Assembly: GCA_035578905.1 (NCBI GenBank)
Contig: JAQJVL010000084.1
Location: forward strand, 2,511,015-2,575,014
DNA from: Stictocephala bisonia
Taxonomy: Eukaryota; Arthropoda; Insecta; Hemiptera; Membracidae
Reading direction: 5' to 3'
Length of the DNA stretch: 64,000 nt
This document shows positions 12,986 through 24,246 of the stretch, piece after piece. Every line of letters starts with the position of its first letter. The first letter of the stretch is position 1. Below the pieces are notes generated by a model. The model did not search any database. It was not told where the DNA came from and was given only the letters and a program-made list of their open reading frames with translations. Made by a program: the position numbers and the translations under genes.

Positions 12986-15900
12986 AAAGTATTAATACCT
13001 GATTCCCAAAGTGTTAGGTCTTATATTAGTAAAGTGTATGAATATGCATGTAGGTTTATGTGTACAGACATGTTATTTTTCAAAAAAAATAATAGTTTAT
13101 AATTACCCTCTTAAGATAACGGTTTAGTAACATTTACATGTAGCTAAAAATAAATATATTGAAGATGTAAAATGTATGTATCAAATTAATCAGACCGAAA
13201 TCAAATTGAGCTTATATAAAAAAATATTATACAACAGCCTGGGTATAATATTTTTATTCCGTTATTCCTCACTTAAACTGCAATAGGTTGGCAACATTTC
13301 ACAATAGTCTCTGTAAATAAATGCGTTTCCATAATATTAATGATAATTAATAAGTCAATCCATTCTAAGTTCGTTCCTCTTATCTGTTATATTTATTGCT
13401 AGCCCATTTTTTTATTTGATTCCCTGAAAACTCTATCTCCTACCATTGTTCCACAAATATGAAATGAAATATCATAAATTAAAAATAAAATGAGGTACCA
13501 CCAGCTCCTGTCGTGTGGAAACCCCTTACACTGAAATGAACTAATTTAATTCTTTCTTATTACTGACAGGCGTCCCCTGTCTCAAATCTACATAATTTCC
13601 CTCTATTTCCATCTCATATTCTGAAACTTCTCGGACTTCTTAAATTATTCAAAATATTCTTTATGTTCGTAAAATTATTAAATAAATTTTAAATAGCCAT
13701 ATTTCCAAATTTGTACATACTTTATTTAAATAATAATTTCCCTTGTTAAGCTTTCCAAGTAAGGTTAGTGCGATTATTTATAGTCGTTATCATTTATATT
13801 TTGTATTATACAACATAAATTTTCCAATTTTAATAATTATGTCAATCAGTCAATACAACAAATGAATTTTAGAGCTTATATGAAACATATGTGTTCTATA
13901 ATTATTTAAAACATAATGATTTTGTAAATTAATTTTACTTTAATTTATTTTTCTAATATATTTCAAAAACTATTTTTCTTATTTTTAATTATATCTCAAA
14001 TAATATATGTTAAATAGTAAAGCAATACTGTTATATAACTGTGTTGTGTGGCGTTATTAAAATAGTAACTTTTGTTACTTCCGTGACAGTAAGTTACTTT
14101 CGTTCACCTAAAGTGAACGATTGTTGTATTAATTTTGTTGTATAAAACATATTACAAAAAATTAACTGCAAAACTATATTCATATAATCGTTTCGTGTTG
14201 TTTTTATGTTTTGTCATTAAATAAATCACGCCACTACATTGTCATTAAATAAACAATCTACAGCTCACTAAATGATCGCTTTTACATTAATTATATTAAC
14301 TTTAGAGGCCATAATTTCTTTATTACTATTAATGTTGTTTAGGTTAGTTATGGGATTGTTAGGTAAAAATAACAGTGAAATTGATATTCAATGTTAATTA
14401 ATCACCGTTAAGTAATGGTTCATTCCATTCATTGGAGACAATATATCTTCGGAACACAAACTTAACATGAAAAAAATCATCTTTATAGTTATTTTGTTAG
14501 AGAATTGAAATGCTCAGATAAATTAAACATGTTCATCAGATACAAATTTATGTTCTTTTAATAAAAAAATTAAAAAATGCATTGCACATTGAACAGTTTT
14601 TTATCAAACGTGATGCCTGTCAAATAAGACTTAACAACATGACTTTCCCCTTACATTACCAACATTACAGTCATGTAAATTGTTGCCATCATAACCGGTA
14701 ATCCTAAGGCACAATGTTGGCCACTGGAGCAGTGTAATAAGCTGTTAAATACAACATGTTTAGTAATAATTACGATATTAATAGAATTACTTTAATTTAA
14801 GAATATTAGCTTTTTATGTTATAAAGTGTATTTTTTTACACATTTAATTCATTGTTTTTAGTTTTGTTACCGACCAGAAAACAAACACAAGTTCTAACAG
14901 CACTTTAGCTCAAAGCTGTTTTAGAATGAATTTTTGCATATTCACATAAATGTTATTTCAAGTTCAAATACACGATATTTGAACTGAAACAAATGTTTCA
15001 AAAGGTTTAACAATCAAAAGTATAGACAGAAATCACCAATACGCACGAACAGTTTATTAAATATATAACATTTTGTATATTGTTAAGCTGGACATCCCTG
15101 AATGAGTGGATGTTGCAAGAATATTATGAGTAGCGGTTAACGTATTTAAAAACTACATACATGATCATGTTTTGGTTTCGATTCACATTGGTCTATAATA
15201 TCCTTAAAATACATCAATAGAATATATTAATCTAATGAACCAACTCAACTTATTTCTTAACTCATATGATTGATGATTGTGTGTTCTTTGATTACTCCAG
15301 CAAATAATTAAATATAAGTAATTACAACTAATTGTAGGTTATGATTGATCGAACCGGTTTTCTAAAAGCAACAGGTTTTAGAAAGATTTACATCCTCCAT
15401 ATGAAGCTAATCGATATATTGAAACTCCGTCTTCATTTCAGTTTCAAAGAAAAATATTCCATATAAAGACTTCTTCAGAAGAATTTTAATATGTCATAAC
15501 TTATAATAGTTCAAGTATATTCTATTTTTTCTTGCCCCTTTAAAAATGTTTGCATAAAAAATATTTTGGTTGGTGTAGTAAATAAATTAAACGCATACAT
15601 TAGGTTAATTAGCTGCACACGTTTTATCGAATATTTAATTAGTTCACCCATAAAAAGGTAGTGGAAAAAAAACTCCACCAGATTCGCAGTCCATTAGTCG
15701 ATTATAACATCAACAAATTGCCGTAAGGGAGTTTTTATGAAAAAAGAATGTTTTCCTATAGTGAATTTAGTGTAAGACAGCTGCTTGAATATGTTTAAAT
15801 AATGTATAAAAAGAAATATCTTTGATAATTCTGTACCAAATTATTATATAAAAGGTTTACGATCTTTTATCTAGGTAAATAATATTGTTTTTCGCTGTAA

Positions 15901-16017
15901 TTCCAATAATCTGTAACCCAGTAATATTTTCTATAAGTCTTATTATAGCAATGCATTAAATAATATGTTATGGATTGATATAAAACTGTTAAATAAGTAG
16001 TTTTAATGTCAGTTTAT
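12986..16017. other. AT-rich intergenic DNA
   Basis: No supported gene. Around 14044-14260 there are short palindromic and duplicated pieces (GTGGCGT/ACGCCAC and two copies of TTGTCATTAAATAAA), suggesting a decayed repeat, but no boundaries can be defined. Confidence 0.55.
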
Positions 16018-16140
16018 GAATACCAGTATACGTGTATGGTTGAGTGGTTGGTTTAATATCACTCTCTGTACGTGTATGGGTGGTCGGGTGGGTCAATACC
16101 ACTGTACGTGTAAGGGTGGTTGGATAGGTCAACACCATGT
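16018..16140 (+). repeat. Minisatellite, ~3 units of the G-rich ~36-bp family
   Basis: Units of about 36-42 bp share TACGTGTATGG(G)TGG followed by a GGGTGGGTCAATACCACTG-type sequence. The motif matches the seven-unit array at 49636-49872, here in the same orientation. Open frames on both strands through this stretch reflect the repeat only. Confidence 0.8.
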
Positions 16141-17377
16141 ATATGAAAATATTTTTCAAAGTCAAGACCATGAAATATGGTCCTTTATTTTGTATGTACA
16201 CTACTTATTTTTTTCTCAAAATTTTCAAATATGTGTTATCTATGTGGAATAGATACATCTATGTGGAACACTCATTCACTAGTGAGGGCCATCTCGTCTT
16301 AACCTTATGACAGTAGCTTTCAAGACCATTAGATGTTAATACAAAATGTACAAAATGTAATGATGAGTTTATTCATAGATTCCTCTAAACTCTGTGGAAG
16401 CCATAGCAGAGCTTGTTGTGCAGTGCTTATAGTTTGTCAGTATATAATAACATTTTAAGTTTCCATTACATTCAAACTTTTAAATTATTATTAAAGTTTA
16501 AAAAAAGTAATTAAAAAAATCAGGTAACTTAAAGGATTGGTGAAATGAAAGTATTGAGTTATAATAATACTCTTAGATTGTAACAGATAATCATTGAAAA
16601 ATAATGTAATAGGCTTTTTAAGTAATGAGCATTAATTATATTATGATTTATTTTTCATTTATTTGTGGGTATTTATACTGGATCGGATTGAAATCTTCGA
16701 CAACGTGTAATAGAAACTGAAGAGGTATTCAAACATACAAGTGGAACAAAAGAAAACTATTAGCTTCATTTACAAATAATGAGCATTGAGTAATCTAGCC
16801 TTTCGATCCACTTGCATTCACAATCTTGTTTAACTTTTCTCATTCTTTTTGCTGTAAATTAAGTAACTTTGGCAACTTGTTATCTCAGAATATAATTTAA
16901 TATGTTTTCGGAACTAAGTTAATTTTTCTTTAAATAATTGCCATAAATGCAAGTCATTATTTTTATGAAAAATATTTAATATGAATACTTAAAAGCTTAC
17001 AATAACAAAGTTTATGAACAATTATTACAAATCATATCATGTCCTATACTACAGTATGTTCCAGCGAATAGTTTATTTGAAAGATAATTATATATCAATA
17101 CAATATACTATGTAGGTTATGAAACCAATTATGAACTGTGTATTTATTTTAAAAATTGTAAATAGAACAGCTTATATATTTAAAATAAACTGCCAGAATG
17201 AAATCATTTTATTTAAAGAAATATGAAAGTTTTCTATCGGTGCTATTATTTGTATGATCTAATTTATGTGATATACCTATTTAAAGTTAAAGTACTGAAG
17301 ATAATTCAACCAATTGAATAGTTATAAAACTAACAGTACAGTATAAGATAATATTAATTTATAAGCAAAACATATAT
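16141..17377. other. AT-rich intergenic DNA
   Basis: No gene or repeat structure is supported before the LINE 3' end at 17378. Confidence 0.6.
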
Positions 17378-17400
17378 TCAAAATTCAAATTCAAAATTTC

Positions 17401-17406
17401 TTTATT
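17401..17406 (-). promoter_or_regulatory. LINE polyadenylation signal AATAAA
   Basis: AATAAA on the minus strand sits immediately before the TTTGAATTTGAA-like tail that ends the LINE. Its position a few bases from the element end fits LINE 3' architecture. Confidence 0.6.
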
Positions 17407-17757
17407 GTACATTGACAATTTACAATAAAGAATACAATAAATTACAAACGTCAATCTTATAACTAAAAATTAAGTAAGCAATTACAATTGTATTAATTCC
17501 AAACAAAATATATTTTAACATGTAATGAAAACTAAGCTTTATTATAATTATGTATGAATCAAACTGAAATCCCTTGAAAACAGTTCTATTTAAATCTGGA
17601 ATATTTTGGCAATATTTCTATTCTATTTACATCTGGATAGATTCTTTGACGGAGTATCAAGCCTTTTCAATCAAAAAATTATGTAAGGAATTTTTAAATG
17701 TGGCTATTGTATCTACATTACGTATTTTTTCCGGTAATTTAAAGTAAAGTTTTGGGC

Positions 17758-18279
17758 CTATATTCTGAGGAAGGGTTGACGAAAGTTCCAGTCTATATGA
17801 TGATTGCCTATGCTGGCTCCTGTGCCTTGTTTCATAAAATTATGAACAGTTGCACCGGTTACGAACGTTGTCAGTTTAAACTTATAATAGATCAACATTT
17901 CGTAAATGTAGAGTGAAGGCAATGTTAATATTTTGAGGGTTTTAAAATAATATCTACATGATGCTCTTCCAGTTAATTTTGCAACTATACGTATAGCTCT
18001 TTTTTGTAAAGTAAAGACTCTCTTAAAATTTACCTGGGCCGTTGAGCCCCATAATATGATACCGTACTTCAGCCTCGATTCTATTAGTGATGTTTGTATC
18101 AATCTCATAATAAATAAATTGTCATAGTTGGAAAACCTCTTCAAAAGAAATAGTTGAGAGGATATTTTAGAGCAGAGAAAATTCACATGTGATTTCCAAG
18201 AAAAGGAATCATCAAATATCAGTCCCAAGTACTTAACTTCCACGTCAAAAGGTAATTCGATATCATTCATAAATATCAC
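17758..18279 (-). pseudogene. LINE ORF2 C-terminal region after the reverse transcriptase
   Basis: A 173-residue open frame starting with VKYLGLIFDDSFSW (residues 16-29), the conserved block following the palm in Jockey/CR1-like elements. Next come RLKYGIILWG (69-78), a LQKRAIRIVAKLTGRASCR segment (91-109) and LKILTLPSLYIYE (115-127). These blocks are standard in the thumb/C-terminal region of insect LINEs. A stop at about 17758 is close to the expected end of ORF2; the remaining 380 bases to 17378 are 3' UTR. Confidence 0.9.
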
Positions 18280-18314
18280 AGGGCTAAAGTCAGTCCAATT
18301 GTTTTGTGAAAAGT

Positions 18315-18837
18315 TTACACGGTTTGTTTTAGTTGGATTACATGTAGATTGTTGCTATTGAGATATTGATATAGGTTATTTAATTGCAAAAAGCTGTCAA
18401 CTTCCAAGTTATTCCACGATTTGTTATGCAATATAATTGAAACGTCATCAGCGTACATTGTGATTTTTATGTCGGTTAATGTTTTCGTAAGACTATTAGT
18501 ATAAAGAATATAAAGAATTGGTCCCAATACTGTACCTTGAGGAATACCAAATTTAAGGTTCGTGCTTTCTGACTGTGCATTACCAATCTTAACAATTTGT
18601 GTCCTAGATGATTTAATCCAGTCTAAGGCTATACCTCGAACTCCAAGCTCGTAAAGCCGTTTAAAAGTAGTTTGTGATCTAAGCAATCAAAAGCCTTTTG
18701 CAAATCAAAAAACACTCCAACAGACTTTTGTTTATTATCCAGTGCAGTGACAGCTCTCGTGACGAGGTCTACCATTGCATCTGTAGTATTTATGTTCTTT
18801 ACAAATCCAAATTGTTCTTTAGATAGTAAATTATATT
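18315..18837 (-). pseudogene. LINE reverse transcriptase palm with YADD catalytic box
   Basis: The stretch from 18837 down to about 18690 encodes, in its own frame, SKEQFGF and then VFFDLQKAFD, which holds the first catalytic aspartate. A one-base shift at an A run near 18680 moves the frame to a 123-residue opening at 18686-18315. That opening contains GIPQGTVLGPILY (residues 47-59) and YADD (78-81), with the remaining two catalytic aspartates. The first seven residues of the 123-residue frame are out of register, so its ATG is spurious. Another one-base shift near 18342 separates it from the C-terminal part. All three catalytic aspartates are intact, but the frame is not. Confidence 0.92.
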
Positions 18838-19833
18838 TTAAAAAAATTTTGTCAATCTATTTGCAAATACATGTTCATAAACCTTTGAAACGGTAGAAAT
18901 ATTTGCGACTGGTCTCCAATCCTCCGGTAGGCTGGAAATTCCATTTTTGAATATAGGACAAATCAGAGTCTGTTTCAGTTCGGACGGAAACAAACCCTGA
19001 GACATCGATGCATTGATTATGTTTGCTAATGGATCACTAATGGAACTGGCACAGTGTCGAATAATTTTGTGGCTAAGACCGTCATAGCCAGTTGAGTTTG
19101 AATTCGTAAGTTTCATTATTATTCTGTATACCTCACTAGAATCAGTTGGATATAGAGACATTGTATTAGGGTGAATTAAGTCCGAATCGGCCCGTATTTC
19201 TGGTTCGGTTATCAGTGCGTGCTTTTGTTCTCCAATGTTTACAAAATATTGATTAAAGGAGTCGGGACTCGGCATATCGGCAGGTAGCGGAGCAGGTTTC
19301 TTGTTCCTGTCCTTATCTATTACCCTCCAAGCCTCCCTTGCCAGATTGTCAGCCGTCGCTAGTTGTTTACTTAGATGCATAGCCTTTGCAACTTTTATTA
19401 TTTTGCGATATATCTGTTTGTATTGTTTATAATACTCTATAAACGACCCGGTTTTATTAGTTTTTCTTTCAAAGTCGAGATCTTTTAACCTTTTGGAAGA
19501 CGTGATAATACCCTTGGTTATCCAAGGTTTTTTTGTTTTTAGAATATTTTTATTTTTAACTTTCAATGGGCAGGCCACCAAAAAATTATAATCTAGAGTT
19601 TTTGAAAATAATTTAAGTTTTTCCTCAGCATTGTATGTTGTATTTATTAGATTCCAATTCTCTTTTGATAGTAAACATTTTAGTGTATTTAACATTTTCA
19701 AACAAGTGTCGTAAAAGGTCTTGACTATTATGTGTTCATGTGATTTACTGTGCGCGAGAGTATTTTGAAAAGTTGTATTTATTTTTTGCCCGAAGTGGTC
19801 TGATAGTCCTGTGCCTACAACCTCTACTTGCAT
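18838..19833 (-). pseudogene. LINE ORF2 middle: endonuclease end, linker and start of reverse transcriptase
   Basis: A 331-residue open frame. Residues 9-13 (GLSDH) are the last catalytic block of the AP-type endonuclease. Residues 14-240 form the usual poorly conserved linker, including KKPWITKGI at 101-109, a common LINE landmark. Residues 248-253 (TGYDGL) and 291-313 (ICPIFK and WRPVANIS) are the first conserved blocks of the non-LTR reverse transcriptase. The frame stops after a run of T, and the reverse transcriptase continues in another frame, so a one-base indel in the A/T homopolymer near 18845 is the break. The ATG used for the open frame is not a natural start. Confidence 0.9.
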
Positions 19834-20123
19834 GCACTTTCCACATTGGATAGCACATGGTCTATTAGAGTGGATGAAAGGCTTGTTACTCGTGTCGGTG
19901 AGTTTACATACTGTTTAAATTTAAACTCATTCATCAAATCTTTAAGTCTACATAATTCGTTTCTTTCTTTTAACCAGTTTATATTTAAATCTCCAACGAC
20001 CAGGCAGTATTTATTTTTAACCAAATGTTTTGACAGTAATTCATAGAACATACCAAAGAAAATATTGTATTGAGGGCATACTATAAATTTAGGAAATATT
20101 ATCATATTTTTGATAGTATGCAT
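19824..20123 (-). pseudogene. LINE endonuclease domain, C-terminal half
   Basis: A 99-residue open stretch of the LINE ORF2. Residues 40-50 carry CLVVGDLNINW, the conserved GDxN block of the endonuclease/exonuclease/phosphatase fold used by non-LTR retrotransposons to nick target DNA. Residues near 77-94 carry PTRVT and SSTLIDHVLSN, also typical of the family. The first dozen or so residues may be flanking DNA, because the element appears truncated near 20100. The frame ends at a TAG just where the next fragment opens in another frame, a one-base shift near 19828. The catalytic SDH box lies in that next fragment. Confidence 0.88.
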
Positions 20124-20980
20124 TAGCTAAGTATGTTTGGTGACCGACCTCAATATTTTGTAATCAGCTACTTATAGAGGATATAAAAGATTTTCTTCAT
20201 GATAGATAATTTTGGATTGTATTCCACATTCTTACATTTTTCATGTCTTTTAAATCTTAATAAATAAACAATACAGACTTCTTCAAAATATTTTGTACTA
20301 CTATGTACACTGTATATAATTTTGTTAAAACGTACTAAATATTTGAACTGTATAACTATCAAAATCCACACGAGCATGTTCCAAAGGAAAATAACACGTT
20401 TAACATTAACAAATACACAATTTTTTTTAAAAACATTCTCTCTCACAGCAATAACATTCAACTTTTGTTAGGGAATATGTTTTGTATTACCATTTATTTT
20501 ATTTGAAAACAAATGACATAAAGGCACAAATAATATATTTCACTAATTTTATACTACAATATATTTTGACCGTTTTACACCGTTCAAATTAATTGATGTA
20601 TTGATAAGATTCGTTGTATAAGAAACTTATACTTGTGATACTATACTGTTAATATGAGTTTTATAGATAACAATGGTATTAACTTTTTAAATACGACGTA
20701 TAAAACAAGCTGTAGTTATAAATATTATATTTGTAATAGATCAGGAAATGACCAGTGGATACATGAGAGACGTATTAGTGAATATTGGTGAAATCACTCT
20801 ATTCAAACTTTTAATTTCGAGATGTTCATTGAGAACTATCAGTTGTTTATTCAGTTATGTTATAATGTCATTATTAAATTATATAACATTGATTTAGTCA
20901 CAAGAAGGCCAGTGAAGGTAAGTTTAGATATTGCACATCCCCTCGATTGTTACTTATTCGATGAAATCTTACTTTTCTTC
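20124..20980. other. AT-rich intergenic DNA
   Basis: No gene is supported. The 97-residue minus-strand frame at 20168-20461 has no recognised domain and a composition typical of chance frames in AT-rich DNA. Confidence 0.55.
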
Positions 20981-21054
20981 TCAGTACCTACATTGAGAGA
21001 AAGGCAGTGAGGACTATAGTGATGTGAAGGTTGGAGAAGACAGGTGCGCAGGTG
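20981..21054 (+). repeat. ~72-bp direct repeat, copy 1
   Basis: This stretch contains GGAGAAGACAGGTGCGCAGG and matches the one at 21976-22044 over about 70 bp, with scattered differences. It follows a pyrimidine-rich stretch ending in AG, which resembles a splice acceptor, but no continuing open frame supports an exon. Confidence 0.75.
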
Positions 21055-21417
21055 AAACGTAACGGTTAAGCTTTTAATTTTACGAACATGACATGACGTG
21101 TCGGCCGGCTGAATTGTTTCCCCCATCAATCACGATATCACAGTGGCAGTTCCAAATATTCAAACTGTTGAATATATGGCAGAGTTTGCGTCTACTTTCA
21201 ATAATATCAATTTAATTTAAATGTATAAGTAATTGATTGTACTCTAAAGGTTCACAGGCCCCAATATATTTTAGAAAAAAATTACAGATGTTGGTTAACT
21301 TTCGTATCAAAAAAATGAAACTTTATTTTATTTATGTAACACAACTTTAGGTGTATGTTAAGATAAATAAAAATGATTGTAGGAATGTAGAATGAATGTA
21401 GATGATCTGTGCAGTCT

Positions 21418-21740
21418 GGTTATTGAGTTTAACTTATGCTCAGAAAGAGCCATTTATAATACCCCAATGGCTAGAGGAACTAAGGGTGTATTAGGACATT
21501 CACGTAGGATCTGAACCAAGTAGCATTGTTGTACTTAGTTCTTTCCTCTACACAACATCCTGGCTCCGACAACCACACCATATGGACACCCTGCCTTCTC
21601 AATTGTCAATTGTCTCAAGTGTCAATGCTGATAGTGTCGGCGAGAATCATATTGGTATTAATAGGATTGACCACACAATATATCAACTACAACTTCTACA
21701 ACACGTTGTCCCCAAGTAGCTGTCATAAGACGCAAAGAAA
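21418..21740 (-). mobile_element. SINE-like dispersed repeat copy
   Basis: Read on the minus strand, it aligns by eye with the minus strand of 51465-51745 and 53575-53815. Shared blocks are a GGTGTCCATATGGTGTGG-like block, GGATGTTGTGTAGAGGAAAG, a box-B-like GGTTCAGATCC, and the tail GCCATTGGGGTATTATAAAT followed by GGCTCTTTCTGAG. Known: GGTTCRANTCC is the RNA polymerase III B box of tRNA-derived SINEs. Inferred: a diverged tRNA-related SINE copy. Its extreme ends are approximate. Confidence 0.65.
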
Positions 21741-21975
21741 CAATGTCATACCAAACAAAAAAACTTAGTCAGTTATATTAGTTTTACTTTCACACTTTTA
21801 CTATTATAATTTATCATTATCTTTATGACTAATAAAACTTGTATTACAAAACAATTGACATACAATTTGGAAACTTTTTTGTGAACAATACTTTTCCAGA
21901 CAGAACAAATGTAATAATGGTAACGAAGAGGTAATTTCTCTCTGACAACCTGAGGTAAGGGAAGGGGGAGTGCCG

Positions 21976-22044
21976 CAGTACAATGAGAGAAACGTCGTGA
22001 GGTGGACTTAAATGTGAAGGTGGGAGAAGACAGGTGCGCAGGTG
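21976..22044 (+). repeat. ~72-bp direct repeat, copy 2
   Basis: This is the second copy of the sequence at 20981-21054, about 990 bp away, sharing GAGAAGACAGGTGCGCAGGT. The surrounding 21950-22090 patch is GC-richer and keeps two overlapping minus-strand frames open, but with no recognised domain. Confidence 0.75.
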
Positions 22045-23816
22045 CAAACTGCGGCACACAGAACTGTTTCAGTAGCGCGCTAGGAGCGTACTTAACAAGT
22101 ATGGACGTTGCTTACGAAGTCTAGCTAACAAGAATTTAAGACAAAATAATAAATATGATAAGGATAAGCTCATTACACTTAAAACATCAGCCCAACAACG
22201 ATGTTATAACAAATAAAATAACCATAAAGCCGCTTTTAACTGTTCATTGGACGCAATCCTGCTTTAAAAAAATAAGTAGTGCGGAAACTTTTCTACACCA
22301 ACTACAGTAATTGAAAATGTTGAATAAAGATAATCACCAAATAATATTGACTCGTATTCCTATTGATAATTGACAGCTAGTTAGTAAATAATTTGTTTAA
22401 TTACCTACATGAATATAGTTAATGAGAGCAATTGCTTGTGGTATTGTATATTATTTACTATAAGTAAATTGTTTTCTTAGTTTTCAATTTTAAATTTAAA
22501 ATAAAATCATCTTAAAAACTGTTTACTATACACACTCCTTCAATTTGGCACAGAGTTACTGCACACTTGTAGCTGACAAAAACTGTCGTCTCTTTTTTGT
22601 CTTCTAAGTTGAGTTGGGATTGGTAGTAGACAGTCTGGATTGGCAGGCCCTGTTTAGTTAAGTTTATAATTAAGCATTTACCATCTATTTATTTAAATTG
22701 TGTCTATCAACAATAAATGAGTTAGTAATTAGAGACTACGTAACAAAACAATATAGCAATCAGAAAACCACACAAAACAATTAATTGTAGTCAAAAAATT
22801 TGTAACTATTTCCACAAAAAGAAAAAAAACCTGCATAAAAAGTTGTACTTTTCACAATATTTTATTTAGAGACATATATACAACCGAGAGTGACATACAT
22901 TTTGCGTGATTCATACTTCGACCATTATACTGTAAAAACAGATAAAAGTAGCTTTCGATGATTATCTCGCTTGGTACCAAGAGAAGAGTTAATGTATTGT
23001 TAAGCGTGGACATTGACTACTGTCAAAATTTATTTAATAGTATCGTTTTTGTGTAATAGTCTCATTTACAACATATTAGACGTAATATGTTGTAAGTGAG
23101 GAAATGTTTAATTTTAACCTTTTTTATTTAAAATGAAAACTATTTTACCATTAATAACAAGGAATATTCTCATATACACTTTAAATGAACTTTGTTAACA
23201 AATTACATGTTATATGAGCATTTTTGTTTTCCCTATCATTTACGAGTACCACCACAGTGTAAATCCTTTTACAGAGTTTTCTAAACATGGTCTCCCAACG
23301 CTGTAAATAGCATTGGGTGTCCATTACTTGATTGTTACTTTATAATATTGCACTAGAGGGTACAGGAAATACGAACGTCTCTTAATTAATATACTATCGG
23401 AATGTTCTTTTACTGTATCTAAAGTACAGTAAAGTTCTTTTACTGTTGAGCTTTAGAAATCCTACTATACAATAAACTAATTCAAATAGTCTGTTAACTA
23501 TTTCTATTACATAAATTCTGTAAAATATCACATGGTACAGTTGGAAAACCTAAAATTGTTTTTATATAAGAAAGAACAAATGCTTAGAATTTTATTTTCG
23601 TAATGGAACATTGTTTAAGTAATGAATATTTTTTGTTTTATTCACTTTTAATAAAAATACAAGAAACTTGTTTATCTAAGGATGGATGTTAGAAGTTAAA
23701 TTACATTCGCAATAATATGAAAAATATTTATTTAATTACTTATTTAGCTGAAAATTTTTCCCTATGTAATAATAATACATAACCAGCATAATAATATATA
23801 ATGAATCTTATTACTG
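22045..23816. other. AT-rich intergenic DNA with a hairpin
   Basis: No gene is supported. The clearest structure is the palindrome at 23061-23100, listed separately. Confidence 0.55.
23061..23100. repeat. Hairpin with 18-bp stem and 4-nt loop
   Basis: CTCATTTACAACATATTA pairs with TAATATGTTGTAAGTGAG around the loop GACG, with one G-T wobble. No element ends or target duplications are obvious. It may be a decayed palindromic MITE or a chance structure. Confidence 0.6.
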
Positions 23817-23962
23817 GCGTGGTATTTCAGTGGCTAAGATCTCGGACTGCGAAGAGAATGACTCAAGGTGGGATTCCCCAACTGAGCTAACGGCTGCTAC
23901 GTAAATCGTTAATTAAAGTTCACTCACAGACCTTTAGGTCCATGGGGTTATTTAATTAAAAA
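23817..23962 (+). mobile_element. tRNA-derived SINE-like copy
   Basis: It starts GCGTGGTATTTCAGTGGCTA, resembling a tRNA 5' half with a polymerase III A box. A degenerate B-box-like AAGGTGGGATTCCCC follows at about 23874-23888. It ends with CCATGGGGTTATTTAATTAA and an A-rich run. The tail resembles that of the other SINE-like copies. The cloverleaf is not intact, so this is a SINE remnant rather than a tRNA gene. Confidence 0.6.
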
Positions 23963-23992
23963 AATTAAAAATGAATAAATATTTAGAAAACA

Positions 23993-24205
23993 GGCCCCGT
24001 GGTATAGTGCTGTAACATATAATTCGGTGTTACGTTTTGTGGAAAGTGTACCTAAGTACAAATATATAGAATGTTTCTGGTTACAGTTGTATTGTTACTT
24101 AGTGCCAAGTTGGCGTCCACTTAATGGTTACCATCGTCATGGAGTGTCCACATTGAGTGGTGGTCAGATATCGGATGTTGACTAGGGAAGAGAACCAAGT
24201 ACCGG
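23993..24205 (+). mobile_element. SINE-like copy with tRNA-like head, truncated
   Basis: A head reading GGCCCCGTGGTATAGTGCTG (tRNA-like A-box region) is followed after about 50 bases by a body. The body contains GTGTCCACATTGAGTGGTGG and GGATGTTGACTAGGGAAGAG. It aligns with the minus strand of 51600-51745 and 53690-53815, so it is the same family in opposite orientation. It ends next to a single minisatellite unit rather than in the family tail, suggesting truncation. Confidence 0.6.
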
Positions 24206-24211
24206 GTTTGT

Positions 24212-24246
24212 TAACCCACCCACCCTACAATACACGTACGGTGGTA
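24212..24246 (-). repeat. Solitary unit of the ~36-bp minisatellite family
   Basis: ACCCACCCACCCTACAATAC followed by ACGTACGGTGG is the reverse complement of the G-rich motif found as an array at 49636. It directly abuts the truncated SINE body ending near 24205. Confidence 0.65.

Larger units (their letters stand above)
17378..20123 (-). mobile_element. 5'-truncated, frameshifted non-LTR retrotransposon (LINE)
   Basis: Read on the minus strand, the element runs from a truncated AP-type endonuclease domain, through a linker, a full reverse transcriptase with the YADD catalytic box, and a C-terminal thumb-like region, to a 3' UTR. The UTR ends in an AATAAA signal and a short TTTGAATTTGAA-like tail at 17378-17400. 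This domain order is that of ORF2 of Jockey/CR1-type insect LINEs. Four one-base frameshifts split the frame (near 19828, 18845, 18680 and 18342). No ORF1 is present and the endonuclease lacks its N-terminal half, as expected after 5' truncation. The clade cannot be assigned by eye. No clear target-site duplication was found. Confidence 0.92.

Noticed and set aside
14041..14260. Possible MITE with GTGGCGT/ACGCCAC ends
   Set aside because: Only 7 bp of inverted match and no target duplication; could be chance.
23817..23890. Functional tRNA gene
   Set aside because: An A-box-like start is present but the B box is degenerate and the cloverleaf cannot be completed. It is followed by a SINE-like tail.
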